DNA of 25,158 bases from Candidatus Hydrogenedens sp. (GTDB lineage Bacteria; Hydrogenedentota; Hydrogenedentia; Hydrogenedentales; Hydrogenedentaceae). A model generated the notes under the pieces. The model was not told the origin of the DNA and made no database searches. It saw nothing but the letters and a program-made list of their open reading frames with translations. The DNA lies in contig DAOSUS010000043.1 in assembly GCA_035378955.1 (NCBI GenBank), forward strand, positions 1 through 25,158. The letters are read 5' to 3'. Both the position numbers and the translations under genes were made by a program. Positions 15,116-21,786 of this stretch are shown in pieces (position 1 is the first letter of the stretch; each line of letters opens with the position of its first letter).

Positions 15116-16315
15116 TTAACTGGATGTTTTCTTTTTCCTTAACACATTGATTACTTGTTCAATGCGTTCATTAAAGAATTCTAATAAGTAATCATGTAAT
15201 TCAGAGTTAGAAGCGGCAATAAGTGTTTGATAATTCTCTGGATGTGTATCTAAAAGCAATACATTATCGAAATTATCTCCTTCTGTGTTTGTAAATACAC
15301 AACCTGCTTCCTCGGCTACTAATAAAGCGGGACATAAATCATAAGGAGCCGGTCCAATAATAGAGCCTTTTCCGGATTTTAAGAACATATCCCGTGTCCC
15401 TTCTGGAAACTCTTTGAAAAATCGAACTGAAATATCTACACACGCGTCTAATTGTCCCGTGACTAATCGAGTTAAACTGAAGGAACTACTATTGCAAGCG
15501 AAGAAACCGCCCCGTAAACTACTAAGGTCAATTAATTTACCTGCTGTATTAAAGATAAGGTAAGCGGGTCTTCCGGGGATAGTTAATGACCAGTTTAATG
15601 TTTCAATGTCTGTATTGTTTGAGAGTTTTGGACGCTTTTTTGCATCGCTACTAATGATGAATGTCCCTTCGCCTCGTTCAGCATAGAAAATACGGTCGCT
15701 CATTACTTCTGCGATACAGGCATTATCAAGGTCTTTATAAGTAGGTCGTTCAATAACACGGGTGCTTGCAACGGAAATAGTGCACCATTCAAAGCCATTT
15801 TTAGCAGCCCGTGTTCCATCAATAGGGTCAACAATTAATAAATATTTAGGGACACGTGCATAAGTGGAATACCCCGTATCTTCTGAGTAATAAGCAATGG
15901 GTTGTTTTGATGCTCGCAAAAAAGATAACAGGGCTTTTTCTGCAACCTGGTCTATCGCAAAAGTTGGGTCTCCTGTTGGTGCTACATGAACAATATCTTT
16001 GCCTTTAAGTGAGCGTGCAACAGGTTCAACGGCTTCTTTAATAAACATGACTAAATCAAATAAAAATTCGCGTGATAGCATTTTCTCTCCACGACCACGA
16101 CCTTTACTTTCTTGTTTTACTTCGGTTGATGTCCCTGTATCTTTTTCTGCAGGGGGTCTTCCTCTTTTTCTTTTCATAGGTTGTGCTTTCATCGCTGTTG
16201 ACATCTCCTCTTTTTTAGGTCTTCCTCTTTTTTTACTATCTACATCCGATTTTTTTGACTGTTTAAGAGTAGTAAATTTTTCCTTTGTTGTTGAGTCTTT
16301 TTTTGCGTCTGCCAT
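15116..16315 (-). CDS. Inositol-monophosphatase-family phosphatase with N-terminal AT-hook tail
   Basis: This 399-residue protein has two parts. Residues 1-78 are a Lys/Arg/Ser/Thr-rich, probably disordered tail with two near-canonical AT-hook cores, KKRGRPKK (28-35) and KRKRGRPP (48-55), and a weaker GRGRG (72-76). From about residue 80 it is an IMPase-family phosphatase: D116/D122/E126 near the N-terminus, E145-D146 in place of the GEE segment, DPIDGT at 163-168, and D326 in PYDLCPALLVAEEAG. The metal-binding set appears intact, so it is probably active on a sugar or inositol phosphate, FBP or PAP; the sequence does not decide. AT-hooks bind the minor groove of A+T-rich DNA. The start is supported by an AAGAAAGGG site, so the tail is part of the protein. 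Confidence 0.85.
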   Translation of the reverse strand: MADAKKDSTTKEKFTTLKQSKKSDVDSKKRGRPKKEEMSTAMKAQPMKRKRGRPPAEKDTGTSTEVKQESKGRGRGEKMLSREFLFDLVMFIKEAVEPVARSLKGKDIVHVAPTGDPTFAIDQVAEKALLSFLRASKQPIAYYSEDTGYSTYARVPKYLLIVDPIDGTRAAKNGFEWCTISVASTRVIERPTYKDLDNACIAEVMSDRIFYAERGEGTFIISSDAKKRPKLSNNTDIETLNWSLTIPGRPAYLIFNTAGKLIDLSSLRGGFFACNSSSFSLTRLVTGQLDACVDISVRFFKEFPEGTRDMFLKSGKGSIIGPAPYDLCPALLVAEEAGCVFTNTEGDNFDNVLLLDTHPENYQTLIAASNSELHDYLLEFFNERIEQVINVLRKKKTSS

Positions 16316-16362
16316 GAACGCATACCCTTTCTTAAGGTTTAATAGTGATTATTTTTTACATA

Positions 16363-16383
16363 TCTATATTAAAGCGTTATAAT
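16363..16383 (-). promoter_or_regulatory. A+T-rich shared element upstream of the phosphatase gene
   Basis: On the minus strand this begins ATTATAACGCTTT and matches 10298-10318 at 19 of 21 bases. It lies 47 bp upstream of the phosphatase ATG. A shared promoter or operator is possible; see the partner entry. Confidence 0.3.
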
Positions 16384-16510
16384 CCTTACTTTAAATATTT
16401 TATATACGCAACGATTTTACATTTTTTTCATAACAATATTTTTTATATAAATAACATAAGACAACGAATTAATAAAAGTCAAATTCATATTTTGTTGCAC
16501 AAATATAGTG

Positions 16511-16524
16511 ATGTTTTAAAACAT
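16511..16524. promoter_or_regulatory. Perfect 14-bp palindrome downstream of the response regulator gene
   Basis: ATGTTTTAAAACAT is a perfect palindrome in the 254-bp gap between the phosphatase and response regulator genes. It could be a protein-binding site, but such palindromes also arise by chance in DNA this rich in A+T. Confidence 0.25.
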
Positions 16525-16569
16525 TTAGAAGGGAGGGATAGAGAAAAAAACAGTGGATAATATATAATT

Positions 16570-16929
16570 TTATATGTTTTGAGTATTTATTACAAGAAAT
16601 AATTTTTTACTTAATTCGGATAACGAAATGGGTTTGAGCAAAATATCTACAATATTTTGAGGCAATTTTTGATGGTGTTCGGGATGTAAACCTGTTAAAA
16701 TGAGAACTTTTGTCTGGGGAGCCAATTTTTGTAGTTTTTCTGCCGTTGTGATACCGTCAAGTATGGGCATATCTATATCCATTAGAATAATGTCAAATTT
16801 CTCTTTTTCTGTCAGTTCAAGAACTTCTAATCCGTTATATGCAAATTTTGCATCAAAACCTTTAATCGATGCCCATTTCTTAAATATACTAATCACATTT
16901 AAATCATCATCTACAAATAATAACTTCAT
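16570..16929 (-). CDS. Single-domain response regulator (receiver only)
   Basis: This 119-residue protein is a complete CheY-like receiver domain with no output domain. The acidic pocket is D7-D8-D9, the phosphorylation site is D51 in ILMDIDMP, the switch threonine is T79 in ILTG, and the conserved lysine is K99 in LLKP. All key residues are present, so it should accept phosphate. No histidine kinase or effector is encoded nearby; its signalling partners are therefore elsewhere. A weak TAGGA ribosome site precedes the ATG, and a strong-looking promoter lies at 16991-17021. The gene stands alone, with A+T-rich gaps on both sides. Confidence 0.93.
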   Translation of the reverse strand: MKLLFVDDDLNVISIFKKWASIKGFDAKFAYNGLEVLELTEKEKFDIILMDIDMPILDGITTAEKLQKLAPQTKVLILTGLHPEHHQKLPQNIVDILLKPISLSELSKKLFLVINTQNI

Positions 16930-16948
16930 TACTAAAATCCTAATAAAC

Positions 16949-16962
16949 CTAAAATATTTTAG
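16949..16962. promoter_or_regulatory. Perfect 14-bp palindrome in the response regulator leader
   Basis: CTAAAATATTTTAG is a perfect palindrome 19 bp upstream of the response-regulator ATG, between its predicted promoter and the start codon. It is a candidate operator, with chance a real alternative in this base composition. Confidence 0.3.
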
Positions 16963-16990
16963 AAAATCTATAAATACTGTCTCCTACTTT

Positions 16991-17021
16991 ATTATACCAT
17001 ATAACTAAATATTTGTTTCAA
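16991..17021 (-). promoter_or_regulatory. Promoter for the response regulator gene
   Basis: On the minus strand TTGAAA (17016-17021), a 19-bp spacer and TATAAT (16991-16996) with an extended TGG form a good sigma-70-type promoter, 61 bp upstream of the ATG. The TGGTATAATAAAG core matches the aminotransferase promoter. Confidence 0.5.
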
Positions 17022-17177
17022 TTTCGTATGGAAATTAACAATGTTTAGATATAAAAAATTCCCTATTTTAAATATAATAATAATGCAAATAAAATTTTGT
17101 TTGTTAACTATAATTATTTTGTTTTATTTAAAAAACAAATTATTATTATTTTATAATTAATTTTTTGTAGGTTAAAT

Positions 17178-17207
17178 TTGATTTTATAGTTTGTTTTGTG
17201 TTATATT
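17178..17207 (+). promoter_or_regulatory. Promoter for surE
   Basis: TTGATT (17178-17183), an 18-bp spacer and TATATT (17202-17207), preceded by an extended TGT, lie 67 bp upstream of the surE ATG. A second TATAAT nearer the start lacks a matching -35. Confidence 0.4.
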
Positions 17208-17274
17208 ATTATCTACTATTCGGTGATTTAGTTCCTTTTAATTACAATATAATTTTTAAATAAAGGTAAGTATC

Positions 17275-18030
17275 ATGCCAAGACCTATAATTTTATTGAC
17301 CAATGATGATGGAATTCATGCGAAAGGATTAGCGCATTTATCGGAGATAATGGAAAGTATTGGAGATGTTTATGTTTTTGCTCCTGACCGTGAGCAGAGT
17401 GCCGTTGGACACGGCGTATCATTACGAAAACCTTTGCGGGTAACGCCGATAAAAGAGAGGTGGCACATGGTAGATGGAACGCCAACAGATTGTATAATGT
17501 TAGCCGTCCGAGATTTATTAGGTGTAAAGCCTTCTTTGATTATTGCCGGGATAAATGCGGGGGCAAATCTCGGTGATGATGTTACCTATTCAGGGACCGT
17601 TGCGGGCGCTTTTGAAGGTATGTTGTTGGGGGTTCCATCGTTTTCAATTTCTGTTGTTAGTCACGAACCGGAACATTTTGAATCTGCAGGAATTTTTGCC
17701 GTGAAGTTATCTCGTTATATTTTAAAATATGGTCTTCCTGCGGAAACGATGTTAAATGTAAATGTTCCTGATCTACCCTATTCAGAATTAAAGGGAGTAG
17801 CAATAACGAAAATGGGACGGAGGAATTATCAGGATGAGATAATTAAGCGGTATGACCCGCGTGGGCAAATTTATTATTGGATTGGGGGAGCACAACCAAC
17901 TCATATTCAGGAACCGGGGACTGATTTTGAGGCTATTGAGCAGAATCAAATTAGTATTACACCACTCCAGAGGGATTTTACTAATCATTCTGCCCTATCG
18001 TATTTCTATGACCCCCGTATCGAGCTCTAA
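17275..18030 (+). CDS. surE: 5'/3'-nucleotidase SurE
   Basis: This 251-residue protein is a SurE-family metal-dependent nucleotidase. The metal site is visible as D11 and D12 in LLTNDDGIHAKGL, S42 in DREQSAVGHG, and N94 in AGINAGANLGDD. Known SurE proteins dephosphorylate nucleoside 5'- and 3'-monophosphates and short polyphosphates in the cytoplasm, often with a stationary-phase survival role. Length is normal for the family (about 250). An AAAGGTAA ribosome site precedes the ATG. The DedA-family gene follows after 33 bp on the same strand and is probably cotranscribed. No pcm gene, the usual neighbour in Proteobacteria, is present. Confidence 0.95.
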   Translation: MPRPIILLTNDDGIHAKGLAHLSEIMESIGDVYVFAPDREQSAVGHGVSLRKPLRVTPIKERWHMVDGTPTDCIMLAVRDLLGVKPSLIIAGINAGANLGDDVTYSGTVAGAFEGMLLGVPSFSISVVSHEPEHFESAGIFAVKLSRYILKYGLPAETMLNVNVPDLPYSELKGVAITKMGRRNYQDEIIKRYDPRGQIYYWIGGAQPTHIQEPGTDFEAIEQNQISITPLQRDFTNHSALSYFYDPRIEL

Positions 18031-18063
18031 TTCTTAACATTTTCTTTATGAGGGCTGTTTTTA

Positions 18064-18660
18064 ATGAGATTGTTACGAAAGTTGTATGACTGGGTTTTGA
18101 GTTGGGCAGAAAGTCCTTACGGAGCAGTGGCACTATTTTTATTAGCCTTTGCTGAGTCGAGTTTTTTCCCTATTCCACCGGATGTTTTGCTAATTGCCCT
18201 TTGTATAGGGAATCGGTTGAAATCTTTTTGGTTTGCGTCTTTATGTGCCATAGGTTCAGTTATTGGGGGTGTATTTGGTTATTTAATTGGTTATAGCGTG
18301 TGGTTGGTAGTTCAAGATTTCTTTTTTAGTTATGTTCCTGGTTTTACACCGGAAGCCTTTGAGCATGTAAAAAATCTTTATGAAAATTATAATTTCTGGA
18401 TAGTTTTTGTTGCTGCTTTTACACCGATTCCTTACAAAGTTATAACTATTGCAGCGGGTGTGTGTACGATTAATTTTCCTATGTTTCTTATCGCTTCCAT
18501 GATAGGAAGGTCTGCCCGATTTTTCCTTGTCAGTAGTTTGATATTTATTTTTGGTGAAAAGATACGGAATTTTATTGACCGTTGGTTTGATTGGTGTGTT
18601 GTGGCGTTTACTGTTTTACTTATTGGTGGCTTTGTAGTTATAAAGTGGTGGGCTTCATAA
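18064..18660 (+). CDS. DedA/YqaA family membrane protein (VTT domain)
   Basis: This 198-residue integral membrane protein belongs to the DedA superfamily and is closest in style to YqaA. Signature segments are FAESSFFPIPPDVLLIAL (about 29-46), GSVIGGVFGYLIGY (about 65-78) and FTPIPYKVITIAAGV (about 120-134), which form the paired re-entrant loops of the VTT domain. Known DedA proteins recycle undecaprenyl phosphate or flip phospholipids. YqaA-type members are less well understood, so the substrate is open. A GAGGG ribosome site precedes the ATG. It ends 9 bp from the convergent gene at 18670. Confidence 0.9.
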   Translation: MRLLRKLYDWVLSWAESPYGAVALFLLAFAESSFFPIPPDVLLIALCIGNRLKSFWFASLCAIGSVIGGVFGYLIGYSVWLVVQDFFFSYVPGFTPEAFEHVKNLYENYNFWIVFVAAFTPIPYKVITIAAGVCTINFPMFLIASMIGRSARFFLVSSLIFIFGEKIRNFIDRWFDWCVVAFTVLLIGGFVVIKWWAS

Positions 18661-18669
18661 AAGATCCGC

Positions 18670-19815
18670 TTATTTTTTGTCGGAGCTTGGAATTTCTAAA
18701 ATTATTTGTTCCGGGATAGGGATTCTGCTTTCAATACATGAGGGTATATCAAAAGTAAAGTAATCGTAATTTTCGATTTTACATAGCCCTTTAATTCGAG
18801 AAACCCTGTTTATAGTATCCCCGTATAAAAAAGAATTAAACAATCTATTTATTTTCCCATTTAATTGTAGATATCCATTTATTGGTGAATAAAAAGCAAT
18901 ACTCCATTGATTAAATTTATCTTTGTATGTGAATGCATGGGTATCAATAAAACCTAATATGTTGTATACCCCTTTTTCCAGTTCTATTATGCAGGACTTT
19001 CCCCAGAGTTCAAATCTTTTCTTATTATAAGAGGTTACAGTATCACCCGATGCAAGGAAAACATTATAAGAGTGTGTTGATGGATCATTGGCTACGATAT
19101 TTATTAAAACCCCCTGTTCTGGTCCTATATCTGATGGAGATAATTGAATGAAGGGGATAGGTTTTGTTCCTGTTGCTATAAGAAGTCCAAAAATATTTGG
19201 GGTAAAGTTTGATGATTTGGTAAAGTGAAAAGATATATTGTCGGTATCCTCTTTTTTTTCAACGGTTACAGGATATATAGGCGTTAGTGATGATTGTATT
19301 TGGGCGTCGGTTTTAAATAATAGAGAGCTTTTTTCCTCTATCATAGAAATATTGTGATGAGTGGTATCTATTCTCTGTAATTTGCAGGATTTTATCTCTG
19401 TTTCACTTTCAGCCCAGAGAAGAACCTGATTGGGGGGTTTTAATAGGACGGAATAATATTCCCATGATTCTTTCCCAGCGGAGGACTCTATTTCTTCATC
19501 CCATGATATAACCTTAAAATATAAATTTTCGATAGTCCTTATATTTTTATATTTTTTATTCTTTATAAATTCCGAATGAGTAAAGTTACTGTCAAAAGAT
19601 ATTTGAAGTTCTCGAATTACTTGTGTGTCCTCAATTGTATTATTCAGGCATATATAGGGACCGATATTTTCGCTGTTTGGTAAGGTTACATCCATATTAA
19701 GGATGTCATTTTTTTGAGATATGTTGAGATTAACGCACTGCCTTGAAATATCTGAAGAAAAAGCACTATTGTAATAAGCGAAAAGTAGCAAAATTAAGCA
19801 TTGAATTGTTTTCAT
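18670..19815 (-). CDS. Secreted protein of unknown function, divergent from the two proteases
   Basis: This 381-residue protein is not recognised. The N-terminus is a typical signal peptide, with hydrophobic QCLILLLFAYY and probable cleavage after AFS near residue 20. There is no lipobox and no later membrane helix, so it is probably periplasmic or exported. The mature part is rich in Ser, Thr, Asn and Ile, with alternating hydrophobic stretches that suggest beta structure. Some phrases such as LWGKSCIIELEKGVYNILGF near residue 270 look like beta-sandwich strands. An AGGG ribosome site sits beside the stem-loop described at 19825. It shares a 147-bp control region with the first protease gene, so a role linked to the proteases (partner, substrate or inhibitor) is possible but unproven. 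Confidence 0.75.
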   Translation of the reverse strand: MKTIQCLILLLFAYYNSAFSSDISRQCVNLNISQKNDILNMDVTLPNSENIGPYICLNNTIEDTQVIRELQISFDSNFTHSEFIKNKKYKNIRTIENLYFKVISWDEEIESSAGKESWEYYSVLLKPPNQVLLWAESETEIKSCKLQRIDTTHHNISMIEEKSSLLFKTDAQIQSSLTPIYPVTVEKKEDTDNISFHFTKSSNFTPNIFGLLIATGTKPIPFIQLSPSDIGPEQGVLINIVANDPSTHSYNVFLASGDTVTSYNKKRFELWGKSCIIELEKGVYNILGFIDTHAFTYKDKFNQWSIAFYSPINGYLQLNGKINRLFNSFLYGDTINRVSRIKGLCKIENYDYFTFDIPSCIESRIPIPEQIILEIPSSDKK

Positions 19816-19824
19816 AGTAAAACC

Positions 19825-19860
19825 CTATTACACATTATGTAATAGTTTTTTTTATTTTTT
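19825..19860 (+). terminator. Stem-loop plus T-run, terminator-like, in the control region of the secretion locus
   Basis: Perfect 8-bp arms, CTATTACA and TGTAATAG, flank a 5-base loop (19825-19845), followed on the + strand by eight T, one A and six T. This is the form of a rho-independent terminator pointing toward the protease genes. On the minus strand the same palindrome ends 9 bp before the ATG of the secreted-protein gene, so it could instead be an operator or a translation-control hairpin. Confidence 0.5.
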
Positions 19861-19962
19861 AAGATGATTATTCGTCAAAAATATTTATTTTCAGGTAAAC
19901 TTATAGTATAGGAAAATAGCATTTGATTTAAAATGTAGAGATTGGAGTTGTTGCTGTAGACG

Positions 19963-21717
19963 ATGATGAATAGATTGTTTTTTATTTATTTGTTTTTATT
20001 TTTTGTAAGTTCATCTGTATGTTCAAGTCAGGAAGATATTGTTTCAACAGATACTATTCAATGGTTGGAACATGCAGGTTATCCCTTAAACAATTACCAT
20101 GTAAAACTGCAATGGGTTGAATATACAAAAAGAGGGTATGTATATGGTATTCTGATGAATGATATTAAAACGGGGGAAGAAAAAGAGGTCTATTTTGATG
20201 AGCAGGGGAATAAGTTGGATACAAATATGATAGGAGAGTTCAATTTAACTACTAAGAATTGGAGTCCCAATATTGTGGATGTTCCAACGGAAGATATGCC
20301 AAAGAAATCGTATAAAAGGGAAAAAACGAAGGGGTTATCTCTTCCGATGAATAATTTACAATTAAAGCCTTCTCAATATACTTTTAATCTACCTGTTCCA
20401 TCTTCTTTTGAAACAGAGAGTTATTATAATCAACAGGAAAAGGGGCTATTGGAAATAGGGAAAGTAATTCCAGTAGAGGAACCCATAAATCTTTTTGAAA
20501 CGAAATCCCCTATTTATTTTACTCAGGAAAAGGCAAACGGCTATTTTATTTGCTCGTTAAATTTCTTTGCAGAGGATGCTATGGGGATAAAACTTCATTT
20601 AGTATTTTCCGATGTACTACCTCCTTTGCACCAACTCTATGTTATGGGAAAGGATGGGAATAATGAGATGATTCCTATCATAGTAAGTGATAAAGATGTT
20701 TGGACTCCTATGATATATTCATCTGAACTTACTTTATTTTATGTTTTACCAGAAAGTTCCTCTTTTTATCCTGTCCCTATAACCGTAGACCAATATGCGT
20801 ATCTATACAATGACCCGATAGAAGAATTGGCAAAACTTGGGAATTGTTATGAAGATGTCATGTGTTATGAGCCCTGGAAAACTTTGAGCCGAGGTGTTGT
20901 TGGCATAGTAAGAGTTGCAATGCCGAGTGTAATTTTTTGCACGGGTAGCCTTTTGAATGATGGAAACAATGAACGAATATCCCAATTAATTTTAACTGCG
21001 TTTCATTGTGTTGGTAGTCAATCTTCTGCGGAGACTTTGGAGTTTATCTGGATGTATCAAACGGTAGATTGTAATGGTACAGTCCCATCTATAACGAGTG
21101 TCCCTAAAACAACAGGGGGAGCAGATTTCCTTGTAGGTTCAGATACAAGTAATGGGACAGATATGGCATTATTGCGTATGAAAAATACACCACCCGATAA
21201 TGTTTTAGAATTAGGGTTTACAAATGAAGTTGTTCCTTTGAACACAAGTGTTGTTGTGATACACCATCCAGGTAGATCCTATAAACGGATTTCTTTCGGG
21301 AATAAGACAAATACAGGTAGCCCTTCAAATAATGGGAATAACATGCGTCCACTGGATAGATACCATGAGGTTATTTACAGACTGAGTAGTACAGAAGGAG
21401 GATCATCTGGAAGTCCTTTGTTTCGGGAGGACACGAAACAAATTATTGGGCAACTCTGGGGAGGAGAAGCCCTTTGTGATAAAATGAATGAACCGGATTA
21501 TTATGGGCGATTTGATGTAAGTTATCCGTTAATAGAACCCTACATTTTTGTTCCCCCAAATATTTTTGATGTAGATGGCTCCGGCACAGTTGATAATAAT
21601 GACTTAAATATTGTGGTGAATGCAGTTTTGGGTGTTAATTCAACAATGAGAACCGATTTGAATAATGACGGTAAAACGGATGCCTGTGATATTCAAATGT
21701 TAAAAAATAAAATATGA
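19963..21717 (+). CDS. Secreted trypsin-like serine protease with C-terminal dockerin-like domain
   Basis: This 584-residue secreted protease has a signal peptide at residues 1-21. An N-terminal region of about 300 residues, probably a propeptide or beta domain, follows. The trypsin-like domain (about 310-510) has the triad H348 in LTAFHCVG, D400 in GTDMALLRM and S482 in GSSGSP. The style is that of lysyl-endopeptidase-like (Achromobacter protease I) enzymes, though specificity cannot be read with confidence. The last ~50 residues form a dockerin type I-like calcium module: DVDGSGTVDNND (536 onward) and DLNNDGKTDACD. No cohesin is seen in the window. The ATG has only a distant GGAG, so the start is less certain than the domain call. 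The paralogous protease follows after 69 bp. Confidence 0.88.
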   Translation: MMNRLFFIYLFLFFVSSSVCSSQEDIVSTDTIQWLEHAGYPLNNYHVKLQWVEYTKRGYVYGILMNDIKTGEEKEVYFDEQGNKLDTNMIGEFNLTTKNWSPNIVDVPTEDMPKKSYKREKTKGLSLPMNNLQLKPSQYTFNLPVPSSFETESYYNQQEKGLLEIGKVIPVEEPINLFETKSPIYFTQEKANGYFICSLNFFAEDAMGIKLHLVFSDVLPPLHQLYVMGKDGNNEMIPIIVSDKDVWTPMIYSSELTLFYVLPESSSFYPVPITVDQYAYLYNDPIEELAKLGNCYEDVMCYEPWKTLSRGVVGIVRVAMPSVIFCTGSLLNDGNNERISQLILTAFHCVGSQSSAETLEFIWMYQTVDCNGTVPSITSVPKTTGGADFLVGSDTSNGTDMALLRMKNTPPDNVLELGFTNEVVPLNTSVVVIHHPGRSYKRISFGNKTNTGSPSNNGNNMRPLDRYHEVIYRLSSTEGGSSGSPLFREDTKQIIGQLWGGEALCDKMNEPDYYGRFDVSYPLIEPYIFVPPNIFDVDGSGTVDNNDLNIVVNAVLGVNSTMRTDLNNDGKTDACDIQMLKNKI

Positions 21718-21786
21718 AAATAGGATAAAATAAATTCAGGGTTAAGATTGTTTAACTATTAAATATTGGCTGATAGGTAATGAAAA

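Larger units (their letters stand above)
16930..17274. other. Divergent A+T-rich control region between the response regulator and surE
   Basis: This 345-bp gap is very A+T-rich. It carries divergent promoters for the response regulator (-) and surE (+) and the palindrome at 16949. The middle (about 17030-17170) is mostly A/T runs; I see no RNA gene or coding signal there. Confidence 0.7.

Noticed and set aside
16345..16560. 71-codon + strand frame between the phosphatase and response regulator genes
   Set aside because: Composition is simply A+T-rich, there is no ribosome site, and the peptide has no recognisable pattern.
16930..17274. Possible small RNA or riboswitch in the A+T-rich gap before surE
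   Set aside because: No stable G+C-containing stem or known riboswitch core is visible; only promoters and one short palindrome.
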